Source: Straminergon stramineum (taxonomy: Eukaryota > Streptophyta > Bryopsida > Hypnales > Calliergonaceae). Taken from it: DNA of 64,000 nucleotides. The stretch lies in assembly GCA_963920665.1 (NCBI GenBank), contig OY987268.1:16432501-16496500 (forward strand). Reading direction: 5' to 3'. The translations under genes were made by a program, and so were the position numbers. How positions within the stretch are numbered: position 1 is the first letter of the stretch; the number at the start of each line of letters is the position of its first letter. Positions 47,901-59,300 of this stretch are shown here, piece after piece. A model generated the notes under the pieces. The model saw only the letters and a list, made by a program, of their open reading frames with translations, ran no database searches and was not told the DNA's origin.

Positions 47901-49072
47901 TTTGTTTAAGTATTTGATTTCTTTTGTCTAAAGACTTGTTACACATTGACAAAATTAGAGGTCTTTGATAGATTGAGGGGTGAATTGATTCATATACTTC
48001 ATTAGGAGCTTGTCATTGACAACCCTTGTACTCAATGGCATTGGTGTCTAGGATGATATTTAGTATACGGTTAATTTGAATCAATCATAGGAGCATCAAT
48101 TAAAGAAGCTATTCCTAGATTATCAACCACTTCCACCCTCCAGATGTCTTTGCCAACAAGGTTTAAGATTGAGTTTGGAGTGGAGATCATTAGAATTGAG
48201 AGTGATGATTTAGACGATCCATTGCCACTTTACAAGCTCTTCAAACAAACTTGATTTCTTTTGTCCCAAGTCCCTAGTATATCCTTTCTTCTTGAATTGT
48301 ATTTATTGGATTAGAGTATATTGAAAAACAATCCATTATTTCTTATTTGTGGAAATTCCTTCACACTAAACTACTAAAGGGTTGAGGAACCCATTCAAGA
48401 AGGTTGATTATGATTCAATTGCAATTCATCAAGTTGATTTTGTTCCACCACTCTTCAAGGGTGACTTGATTTTTGAATTATTGCCTTTCGGAACTTTTAG
48501 TGTCTAGTCTTAGGAGAAGCTTTTGAGGTTAATGGAGAAACACTATGATGGGCACATTTGGTCAAATAAAAACACAACTAATATCAATACAAAATGATGA
48601 TGGGCTCAAATTTCAATTATCTTCAACTGTAGGTCATGTTTGTTGTAACAACATTAATTGCAACTACCTATGTGTGCACCACATAGTATTTGTAAACAAG
48701 ATCAAATGGAACAATTGTTATTCTATTCCATTTAAGGTTGGTCCTAGCCAACCTTTTGGTTCAACACTCATATGTAAAATCTATTATGTTGTTCCTTCAT
48801 GTATTACAAGTTCCTCAACAAAAATACACTTTGTAGTTGGAAACTAGGGGATGAGACGAACATGTCTAACTTCACTTCAGTGTTTACAAGGACTATGTGA
48901 AAGATGGATATTGTTGTGATTCAAAAGAAAGGACTCAATCATTAATTTTTGAACAAATTGTGAGGACTTCATATGCAAACAATTGTTTCATTGACTTGAT
49001 GGAGCCCCAACTACTAAATTGACAAATTCCCCTCAATTCTTGATAAGTGCAAATATATGAGTTATTCTAGTA
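44901..49072. other. Gene desert of about 4 kb
   Basis: AT-rich. Frames of 60-100 codons (45909-46136, 46332-46640, 48545-48847) lack motifs. A half-copy of the foldback seen at 12.1 kb lies at 45830-45870. No gene or RNA gene recognised. Confidence 0.35.
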
Positions 49073-49076
49073 TTAA

Positions 49077-49299
49077 CCCCTAAACGATGCAGCGGATGTT
49101 TTTTGTCCGATGAACATCAAGGAATTGTCCTCTGTAGGACAGAATTGCAACTATTCATCCTCAGAATTATGTGTGGAAAGGGAAGATCTTCTATAGTAGT
49201 TTGACTCCCAATGGGTATTTTTGATTGTTTTAAAGTGGATGATGTCACATGGTTCCAAAATGACTGATTTTCATGGTCATCCAACCCAGTGTTCAAGGG
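49077..49299 (+). mobile_element. Short TTAA element, 223 bp, 'GTTTTGTGTCC' subfamily
   Basis: TTAA at 49073-49076 and 49300-49303. The ends are CCCCTAAACGATGCAGCGG and, reverse-complemented, CCCTTGAACACTGGGTTGG. The interior (TGTCCGATGAACATCAAGG, AACTATTCATCCTCAGAATT, GATGTCACATGGTTCCAAAA) aligns with 44587-44773 and 55218-55441. A MITE by size and structure. Confidence 0.8.
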
Positions 49300-49479
49300 T
49301 TAAAAACGAAGTCACTTCCTTCAAATATTTTCAAAGATTTGGAGTCATGGAAAACATCATCAAACTTTGGAGGTATAGGAATAGAACTTGTGTTTAAGAA
49401 AACAAATTATTAAGTTTTTTTCTTCAAAATGTCTAAGGTAAGTCCAAATAGCGACTTTGATTTGGTACCGCGCCTCCGT

Positions 49480-50290
49480 TCTGCACCGAGAACCTATCTC
49501 CTCTCGGAGGTTATGTAGTCCATAGCCAGTTTGCGAGAAAGAAGCGGTCGAAGAAGCATTTAATTGGAGAATTTCGCGGCACTCAAGCTATGGCGCCTTT
49601 CGAAATGATGACCAGCAAGTACCAGAAAGGTTCGTAGCGGTTTGATATTAATTTCCATACAGAAGAATTCGAAACAGAAGAGAATTAGTGTGGAACGAAT
49701 CCATCGTTTTTCTTCAATCCGTTGTACCTGTTGCAATTGGACTTGATTGCGGTGTCGACTGATCTCGGGCTGCAAATTACGCTGGACACCGACACTCCGG
49801 GGCTGGTTCAGGGTTTTTGTTTTGAGCGAATTTTCGCTGAACCCACCAAATTTGGGCCTCTACAATGACGCCAACAAGCTGACACTTGCCCAAAAAAAAC
49901 ACTCTGGGCTGGTTTTCTATTCTCACTTCCGATCCTGTCGGATTGTGCGGGTAGCCTACGGGATCTTGGATTCTTTTTGGTTGTGGACGAGGTGTGGGAG
50001 AAGAATACTTATCAATTTGAAGCGCAGGTGAAGGACTGTTCAGGATGCTCATGGCGTACAAGGATCAAGCGCTTTTGCGAGTGAAAGATGAGCAAATTTC
50101 GTAACTGGAATCACACGACTTGATCGGGGACTGGCAACAATCGGACGAGCAGGTGGGAAGATGAGTAGGTGCGATTCCTTGTGATGAGTGCAGTTGTGTC
50201 TGCGTGTAGCCGAGCCAGGATAGCGACCTTGTAATTGTAAAGAAGAGAGTTGTTTCTCCTTTGTAGAAATCTTGAACTCCTAAAGGTCCA
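49480..50290 (+). pseudogene. Decayed gene-like island, family not recognised
   Basis: GC-richer than its flanks. An ATG at 49590 opens MAPFEMMTSKYQK and reaches a possible donor (AAAG|GTTCGT). A second block (about 49733-49868) reads DLIAVSTDLGLQITL and FCFERIFAEPTKFG to a stop. A frame change then gives LYNDANKLTLAQKKHSG. Around 50040-50100 a helical piece reads MLMAYKDQALLRVKDEQIS, followed by a stop. Several stops and shifts argue for a pseudogene of a protein with a globular head and a coiled coil. I could not match it to a family; intron boundaries inside it are uncertain. Confidence 0.45.
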
Positions 50291-50295
50291 CGCAT

Positions 50296-51140
50296 CTAGA
50301 AAGTGGATGTGTCTTGGTCCATCTCGATTGCAACTTTCAAAGTAACTATTTTTGGAATTTTGATTTCAACTAAGAAAAGGAAGCTTGACAAGTTTTGTTT
50401 CTACTCCATTTTAAATTTTTTTTGAAAAATGTCAGAAATTGAAAGATTTATAGCAATTGAAAGCTCCATGTGTTAGAATCTAAATAACACAATATGGTGT
50501 GTTTTTCATTCATATTTTCTTTTCTTAAAGTGGATTTTAAATGTAAGTTATAAAATTGTGTTTTTCATTCTACCCTTAATTTATGGTAAAAATTACAGAT
50601 TTTTCTAATATATATTACCAGTATAATTGATATAAATTTATTCCCACCGGCTATTTCTTTAAAATATCAAAATGATTTCATTTTTCCATCAAAATTATTG
50701 GAAAAATACAAAGTAAATAGAAAATGCATCTTTATACAAGCAAAAAATATCAAAATTTTACACATCAATTAAATAAAAGTATAAATTTGGTTTGATAGTC
50801 AAATTTGACTTTAAGGTTTTTGTTGTGGCTATTTTGGGTGTGAAAAATAAAATAACCAATTGAATTTTTTTTAACACTAGTCTCCATTGCTACTTGTACC
50901 TCTCAAGAAAATTTCAAAAAAATTTGGATTTTTTTTCTATTTTTACTCATTTCTATTCAATTTTTGGAACAAAAATGATAACAATTACAATTTTTCATGA
51001 AACAAATCGAAATTTCCCAAAGTGATATAGAATTCAGAGTTTCAAGTACTCAAAATACAAGATTGTTGTTTGAATACAAACTAAAAGGCTAAATTTAGTT
51101 AAAAAAGAAAATTTGACCATTTCATAATGGATCAAGTCCT
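50296..51140. other. AT-rich spacer, no gene recognised
   Basis: Low-complexity A/T-rich DNA with poly-T and poly-A runs. Nothing supportable. Confidence 0.35.
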
Positions 51141-51144
51141 TTAA

Positions 51145-51713
51145 CCCCTAAACACGTCCACGTCCATTTTCTAGACGATGAATAGATTGAAACTCTAGTT
51201 TCACCCTCCTAACTACTCGGATGAAAGTTATTTTAATTTGTGAAGATATGTTATCAAGTTTTTGTCCTATCTAAGGGTTGGATTTGGTATTACTAGAGTT
51301 CATATTTTTCTAAAATTGCAAATGTACAAATATGTCAAGTGGTCAAATTGCATTGACTTTAGTTCAAAATTGGATTTGCCAAAATCAAGTCATAGATATG
51401 AAGAACATAAAAATTTCAAAAAATCATCATGTGAAGAGAACCTCATTTCAAATCCATTCCAACAAATTTTACTCAAAAAATGATAATATTTTCCTTGCAA
51501 TCAAATTTTGAAGGAATTTTGGAATTTCTCTTTCAAAATTTATAAAAAAAGATTGGTGATAGCATTGGTGAATCTAATTGTACAAATATAATCTACAAAT
51601 CAAAATCTACAACTTTTATTTGCATTTCAGTTCCAAAATATGCTTCCAAATAGCACTTTATAATGATTTCTCTCTAATCGTAAATTTAGAAGATGAATTT
51701 GGATGTTTAGGGG
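51145..51713. mobile_element. TTAA-flanked non-autonomous element E7, 569 bp
   Basis: TTAA at 51141-51144 and 51714-51717. The ends are CCCCTAAACACGTCCACG and, reverse-complemented, CCCCTAAACATCCAAATT. No transposase frame. Confidence 0.75.
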
Positions 51714-51717
51714 TTAA

Positions 51718-52229
51718 GGGTTAAATGCATCTATTCATTGAATGTCTTGTGGAGGATTGGTCATGCTATAAATTAGATAATTGCCAACTAGGCCAAATTA
51801 TCAAAATTAATTGCTCAATTAAGAATGAGGTTCTATTGAGATGTGGACAACCAAGTTGGTATTGACCTTCAATTGTTTTTGATGACTTGACCTACTTTGC
51901 AATTACTAGACATAATCTCAATGTAGGAGAATTGAGTCATTTGACTTCTTTGATTGCTCATGATTGTAATATGAACTAATGGCAAGAATTGGGGCAAGAA
52001 TAGATGCACAATTTGGTGAAAAGTTAGATGAATTCAACAATCTCATGAACTCACAACATGAAGTTCAATAGGAGAATCCACACTCAATTAATTAATACTA
52101 ATTGGTAGTAGTAGAGATTTCTCTTAGATTTCTCTAGTTGGCAAACCAATGAAATATCTACTTTATACCATCCAGTTGAAAATTTGCACAAGCAAGCAAC
52201 AAGCAATATTGGTCTTAATTTGTCTCTCT
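51718..52229. other. Spacer between TTAA elements
   Basis: AT-rich, no gene recognised. Confidence 0.35.
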
Positions 52230-52233
52230 TTAA

Positions 52234-53882
52234 CCCTTTATCACCTAAGTCCTAAACAGGTTAAAAAACAAGGTGATTGCAAAAAACACTTGTCCTATTT
52301 CTTGTCTTCTTGCCCTTGGACAAGTGGTTTTGTACTCATAACTTCGGCATCCTTAGTCCATTTGGCCTGAAATTTTGAAAGAAGGTAGATGCAAAAGTTT
52401 CAAACATTCCATAATTTTTTCAAATTATTTTATTGTTTTTAACTTGCCCCCGATTGGATGTCTATTTTGGCCATTTTGGGGTTTTTTAGTACTATTGGCA
52501 ACCCAAAAAAGCAAATTGGAAGCCACAAATTGGATATGTTGGAGGTAAACCGCCTTTTCAAAGATTGATGAAGAGCTTTTGTGAAAATAGCAACATGTCA
52601 GTTGCGCACATGGGGTCAAAGTGACCTTCCTTTGCATGAAGGCTAAAAAGAGGGAAAAATTTTCCTACATGAATTTTTTGGTGCAATGGGAGTGCAATCT
52701 TCTCTAGAAAAATATCTTTTTTTAAAATTTTTTTTGAATTACTAAAAATAAAAAAATCAACAAACCTTGTTTTTCCTATTTTTTGTTGCCAGTGGCTTCT
52801 GTAGTACTTCGCAGTACTACATAGTACAATATAGTTCTAAATCGACGGTTCAGATTCACAAGCGTAATGCTGACGTGCAAATTTGACAGGTCTTTGTAGT
52901 ACTGCCAGTTTGATGGCCAAAAACTGCGATTTTGATCAAAAAACGTGAAGTATTTCTTGCAATCACCCAACATCATTGCTTTTGAAGTGCTATAGATCTA
53001 AATGTCACTAACTTATAGAGATCTCAACTGTACAATCTTGTAGTATACATGTAGATGACATGCATCAAATTTGGAGTCATTTGACCACATAGATTGCAAG
53101 ATTATAATGTTTTAGTGTTGAAAAAGGATGTTGAAATTTGGAGGTTAAATTTGATTTCGAAACCTATTTAAATGAAAAAACTTAAAACTTCGAAGTCATT
53201 CAAAACTAGCATACAAACACATTGGTGGAAAAATATATCATACAATTGACTCATTGTGTCTACAAAATGGCTTTGAAATGTCAAAAAATAGCAAGAAAAG
53301 TTGCAAAAAACACATCTAAACTTGAACCTCCTACTAAAACGCTTCTTAGTCACTCGTAACTTTTTGGATTGTTATGAAATTTTATTCACAAAAACTAGAG
53401 TAGTATGTGCAACTTTTCCAAAAAAATAATGGAAACAAACACTATAGAAAAAACAACCCAGGCTACCAAAGTTCATTGTAATCCAAAAATGTCCAAATCA
53501 TGAACTTTGAATTGCTCCCAAACATTCAAAACAATTTGAACTGACATGAAAATTCTACTACAATAACTAGAATTCAAAGATAACATAACCGAGCAAATTT
53601 TATTGAAAAAAATCATCAGATAAAGGAGATATAAGCCCCCAAAGTTGCAGCCATCACATGCAATTTGGTGAACTCAAATTGAACCTGCGAACTTCGATTG
53701 GCTTCCAAAATCTTAGTACATCTTGGATTGATCTCAAAATTTTACTACACAAACTAGAAGAGAGAGTGCAAATTTTCCAACAAGTTTTATTGAATTCAGA
53801 CATCAAATGCAAAAGTTACAACACTTAGAATTGGACCTCAAACTATGTGAGGACACTTTTGGTCCCTTTTGGCGATGAGGGG
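52234..53882. mobile_element. TTAA-flanked element E8, 1649 bp, related to E1 in inverse orientation
   Basis: TTAA at 52230-52233 and 53883-53886. The ends are CCCTTTATCACCTAAGTCC and, reverse-complemented, CCCCTCATCGCCAAAAGG. From about 52970 to the right end it matches 14570-15500 reversed, for example GCAACTTTGAGGGCTTGTAT (E1) against ATATAAGCCCCCAAAGTTGC. The left 700 bp is absent from E1 and includes an inner inverted pair (GGTGATTGCAA at about 52272, TTGCAATCACC at about 52956). No transposase is seen. Confidence 0.65.
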
Positions 53883-53886
53883 TTAA

Positions 53887-55033
53887 CCAATCAAAACATG
53901 GCATGATGGTGAAATTGTCTTGCATTGAGATGTGAAGCTCTTATAATGCTCTCTCCATGAAATAAAATTGGTTGTTTCCCAATTTGGAAATTATGCAAAT
54001 TTGTTAGATATACTAAAATTAGGAAAATGTAGAATTTAAGTTCACAATACTCACAAAATTGATATATGTTGCTCTACACTATTTTTAGATCATCTCAAAT
54101 AGTGTAATTTTCATCCTAAAATCAAAATTTTGCCTTTTATTCTATGAATTAGAATAATCTTTGACCAAATTATATTTTATATAGCTTTGGATGAGATGAA
54201 CAACATGAGATGGTCCATAATTAACAAAATACATAAAAATGAGTAATGCTTGGATTATCAATCAAATCTATATATAATAAGGTCCGATTCAAGTGTCTTT
54301 CTACACCTTATTCATTTGGTATAAAGAATATTGAAAAATTTAAGTATTGTACTTAACAAATACTCAAGCTAGAAATGTCTAGAATGTATTCCAAATTTTT
54401 TTGTTTAATGTGTCTCCAGAGATTTATTCAATTCTTAGTTGATGTAAGTAATGGCAATTATTAGCAAATCAAAGTTATAAAAGTTGTGCCTTCATTCTTA
54501 AGACTTTAGTTAATACCATTATTAATACCATGTATGAAAATCAATTCAAATTTGCTCATTAATCCTATTAATAGCTTAGGAATCAACATGCATTTCACAA
54601 CCTATAGAATTCAAGTATGTTCATTTATTGTTGTAGATTAGGAACCAAAATGTATTTCTTATATTATTAGTTGATTGATATTCTCATAAGTTTTGGAATC
54701 TAGTTTATGCTTTCTAGATAATTATATACATAATTTGAACCTAAACTAAAGGATTGATAGTACATCTATTAGATGTAGATAGATGGTGTTTGATATAATG
54801 TAGGATCCCTATCCCAATTGAAAGTTTTTACTATAGATTTCCTAGAATAATTCCATTTGCAAGTGAAGTTGTGATTCTAGAAATGTGCATGGTAAAGTGA
54901 TATCATTGAAAGTCAATAATGGCATTCATTTGGCATGGAGTATTTATTGGGTCCTAGTCATGATCACTCATTCTTTCTCTTCAAAGTTAATCATAGGAAC
55001 TTACATGAACAACTCTATTTACATTTACATCAT
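53887..55033. other. Intergenic DNA with one dispersed repeat
   Basis: AT-rich. 53998-54122 matches 37560-37690. No gene recognised. Confidence 0.35.
53998..54122 (+). repeat. Dispersed repeat, copy 2 (copy 1 at 37560-37690)
   Basis: Shares TACTAAAAT.AGGAAAATGT, TTTAAGTTCACAAT and GTGTAATTTTCATCC with copy 1. Confidence 0.6.
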
Positions 55034-55198
55034 CCATTTAACCTTGTAACAAGGTGGCATCCTAGAAATGTCTTGTCTAATGGATACAAATAATCCTTCT
55101 ATGTAAGATAGAAGTGTAAATGTTCATCTTTAGAATTTCATCTGGAAAGGAAAGGTTATGCACAATAGTACTCCCATGAGTGCTCTTGAGTTTTCTTA
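55034..55198 (+). repeat. Older partial copy of the short TTAA element
   Basis: Words in order (GTCTAATGGATACAAAT, GTTCATCTTTAGAATTTCAT, AAAGGTTATGCACAATAGTA) match the intact element that begins 20 bp downstream, but the ends are degraded. Confidence 0.5.
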
Positions 55199-55217
55199 AG
55201 CAACATTCTAGGATTAA

Positions 55218-55441
55218 CCCTTAAACATTGATATGGATGTTTTGTGTCCAATAGATGACAAAGTTGGAATCTCTATGTGGAGGACATAACTACAACTATT
55301 CATCCTTGGAATTGTGAGAAAAGGGAAGGTTTTCTACAATAGTATGACTTCCAATGAATATTTTTAGATTTTATAAAGTAGATGATGACACACGGTTCCA
55401 AAAGGGAGAATTTCCACGGTCACCAATCCATCCTTAAAGGA
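55218..55441 (+). mobile_element. Short TTAA element, 224 bp, 'GTTTTGTGTCC' subfamily
   Basis: TTAA at 55214-55217 and 55442-55445. It starts CCCTTAAACATTGATATGG and ends CATCCTTAAAGGA. The core TTTTGTGTCCAATAGATGAC and CACACGGTTCCAAAAGGGAG match the copies at 44587 and 49077. Confidence 0.8.
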
Positions 55442-55445
55442 TTAA

Positions 55446-56360
55446 AGTAGTTGAAGTTTCTTTTCAATTACACCAACCGTTTAAACTGCTTGGAGTTTCG
55501 CTCCCATTCCCAGTCATGAGCCCATACAAACTTGTATGAAATGTAAAAAAAGAAAAAAACCATGTTAGTATATGGAGAAGATGAGGAGATGACCAATATT
55601 GCAGCAGACTATGAAAAGTTAATTAATGAGATGGAAAGTTCAATTCTTCCGTGACGAACTCCTCCAGCAAAACCACATGCAAGGGAAAGTATGCCGGTGC
55701 AACCATAACAAGATGCCATTTACCCCACAAATTAGATTAGCACAGGCACATTCAAGCTCTGCCCCGACGGTGTCCAGATTACGTCAAGGCCATGGTAACA
55801 AGACAAAGACACGAATTTAACCATTGCTCAAAATTCTGCAGATCATCAAAAGGAACATTTTCACATTTACGGATTCACATAACCTTCTATCACTGCAGCA
55901 TACAGGTGAAAAATCCTACTCCACTCCATGTTAATGCTCGTATACTTACACAAGCACTACAACAACCTGGATTCTTCGCCTCACCGCACGTCCTCCCAGT
56001 TTCTCGCCTCAGCTCCAAAACTCAACAAACCCCATTGCAAGCATTTGTCGATTAGAATTTACAAGTACCAATTCGCTTTCCGCATTCCTCCAAGAAAAAA
56101 TACCCACCTCCATCTAATTCCTAATTCGGTGATGGTCCAATTTGTGGTTAATATCTCAACATCTACTCAGGCGTTCTGCGCTACTGATCAGGTGTTTCAA
56201 GACTCAATTCAGCCCCAAACTCCTGAGAAACTGGAGGTCCTCCCTAACACAAAGCCTACAAGGGGACGGCACTTTCCATAGTCCGAATTGCTCCCTCAAT
56301 AATATAAACATGACTACGGACAGATCAAACTGCAGGGTCGTCCTGTTCCCTCAAGGCATG
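55446..56360. other. 3' flank of the ATAD2-like gene, with a fragmentary duplication of its last exon
   Basis: Bases 55637-55673 match 56371-56410 (reverse-strand reading LLEEFVTEELNF against LLEEFVAEESNL). The rest should include the 3' UTR. The plus-strand frames are not convincing genes. Confidence 0.45.
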
Positions 56361-59300
56361 CTAACATGTCAAGTTCGATTCCTCAGCGACGAACTCCTCA
56401 AGCAAAGCCAACCTTGATGTGCAGGAATCGCCACGAACGTGCTGGAGCAGCCTGCATATGTTAGCATGCAGCATCTCCAGTCGGAACACTCCAAAGCCCC
56501 TCGTCTGCTGGATAAGCTTCTGCTTCACTGCGTCAATTCTTGGCTTCAGGGACTTCAAAACTTCGGCGTCCTTGTCGATTGAATCTTCAAGACCATCTTC
56601 CCGCTCGTTCGAGAGTTCATGAGATAGTATCCGCTGACCTTCGGAAGGTTCTCCTATATGACTGTTTCTCTCCACTGCCACTTGGTCGCCGTTACCATGC
56701 TGTTCGTCTATGGTCTCGGGTCGAATATCGTCGCATGCTTCTGGACCTGGTAAGGACTGCCTGTCAGCAACCATCTCTGGACCTTCCGTTTGCTCCTCTG
56801 ATGCATCACGATCAACGGCCTCATCCGAGCAGTTCCCATTTGTTCCTTCACCTGTTGTCAACCCAGACACAGTAAATAAGGTATTAGCGTGCGCCCACAA
56901 ATGAACTTCCAACAGAGACATCCAAACCAAACTTCCAAACCAGATATGGAGCACAGCTGAGGATCGCCGGTTCAGAGGACAAACTCCAAAAAACTACCAC
57001 AGATCCGAGTTTCCAAAACCAGTGACAAACTGCCGAATCGTACAGAACGGTACCGTTCAAACGAAACTCAACCTAGCCCATCACTTCAGAAACCACAATC
57101 CTATACAAACCGACCACATCTACCGTATCACACATCACCCAAACCCATCGTACCAGGAAGGAGCCCCTCGCTAGTCCTCCGCGTGCGCCGAGCGATACCT
57201 TCAGAAGCCTTCGAAGCATCGACTTCAGGTTGAAATCCTCGCAGCCTGGCGCTGGCTCGAACGACTGGAGGAGCAGCCACCGGAACTAACACCCCACTCA
57301 CCACTCCAGGGAGGCGTGGAGGTCCTCCGCGCGCAGCTATCTCATCACAAATCTTCACTAATGCGGGGTCTATGGTGGATGCCATGCCAAGCACCTGTTC
57401 GACAAAAACACTCCCGCAGTAAGCTCTAAAATTACCACCACTGCAATCGCTCCAACCCTAGACGACGACACTACTTCGCAATGCAAAGAAACCAGTCGAT
57501 ACAGCCAACAAACTAACGCGCATCAACAAATAGGTCTATGAAGTCATGCAAAACCTACAAAAAGAATTGCGAAAGCCTGCCCGAATCTCCAACCTACATT
57601 GCGCAAACAAGACTTCGCTATGCAGAAAAATCTCTTCGTAGCAGTCATAACAGAATATCTAGAACATTATAAATTGCGAGTAGAGCAACACTGGCCAATC
57701 AGTAAAACAAGACTTCATTTCGCTTCACATCAAATAAGTACATTAAACGAACAGGGAACAGATCAAACGATCCATACCGCGTCGCGCAGCGCACAAGCCT
57801 TGCTGACAATTCGACCTCCTTGGTAATCATCCCCATTATACTCCTGCCAAACGGCACAACTTCTCCTCAACATTGAAAGCCACAAACAGAACACAAAAAC
57901 AACCACAATCAACCGCAAATACTATCTTTCGTGTCTTGCAATGTCACACCATGTCCAAAATCACCGGGGAAGGAAACCCCAAACTTCCAAATCAACATGC
58001 TCAACGACGCTGGCACCAAAAAAAACACTACCTGGGCATTGGCTGGGATTAAGTCCACGTCTGAAAGGAAAGACTTCTTCGTCAAGTAATGTCCACTATC
58101 CACACGTTGCAGCAACGTGGCCACATCCATCGGACTGTGCACTACATTCCGATAGTCGGGAGCCTCGTCGTCCAGGACTGGATAATGGAAGATGCTGAAC
58201 CGTCTCTCGCATAAAAGCCTGTGTCCACAATTCCACCCAACAACAAACGCAACCACCAAACCGTCAGAAGGCTACAAACACACACAAGCCAGTACTAAGC
58301 AGCCTTAAACAGTTTGTAGTAAGCGGAACCATATGATGATGAAAAAGTAGCGCTGTGAAACGAGAGTTACCCCAATGCAACTGAACTTCCCTACCACTAG
58401 CATCACTCAGCACAGGGATCTACAAGGGTACAGGAATGTGAACTTCACCTATTGCAGATATCGCGGAAGCACATCCGCAAGCGCCTCAGCTGGTTCTCCT
58501 CCACTTCCGCCCGCTCTCGTAATTCGGCCTCGCTGGGTCCTTTCACCACCTTAGGTGCCTTCGGAAGCTCAGGAAGAACCTCCTTCTGCTTATTCCGAAT
58601 CACGGCCCGCCGCCGAGGAACAGAAACGGCCGCATCCACCAGCTGCGAAAAGAATTTCGACCGCACTTCTGTGCTCGGTAACCGCACTTCGTAACTGCGT
58701 CAAATTCCCAAAACAACCATTGATAGGACAGTACTCAAATTTGAAGAATCGCCAAGCGGGATTAAGCCAGGGTAAACAACCAGTGCACAACTAAGCACAA
58801 TCCGACGCTCGCTTAAAGAACATCCCAAAGGATTCGACGCTAGACATGTCTATTGCATCAGAATAACTAGGACGACAAGATAATGACTCTTGTACTGAAG
58901 ACACCAGATGAAACGACGTTCTCGTATACTCACCAGTTGTGGCCAAATAACGAAAGTATGTCCTCATCCAGGTCCTTGGCACTTACACAAGCAGTTCCAA
59001 GAAACAGAACGGGAAGGTCCGAAGGCAGGTCACCCAACAGCATCTTCAGTACAGCTCGCAGCTGGTCATGAGCCTGCCAAATTCCATGAAGGAAAGTCAA
59101 CGAAAGCGACCGAAAAAAAAGAAACACCCCAAATAAACAATCAACACTGTGGACCAAAACCAACTCCAATCAAGCCACGGTAAATACCACCTCCAAACAC
59201 TCAACCTCAGATGCATCCATACGAATGCAACAATTACCAAAAACCAACAACGATGACTAACAACAGCACCATTACAATGAAAAACAAAAACAAAAAACAT

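Noticed and set aside
14557..55441. Reading the TTAA elements as Harbinger/Tourist (3-bp TWA target)
   Set aside because: A 3-bp TWA site cannot be identical on both sides while keeping symmetrical CCC/GGG ends; TTAA fits all intact copies.
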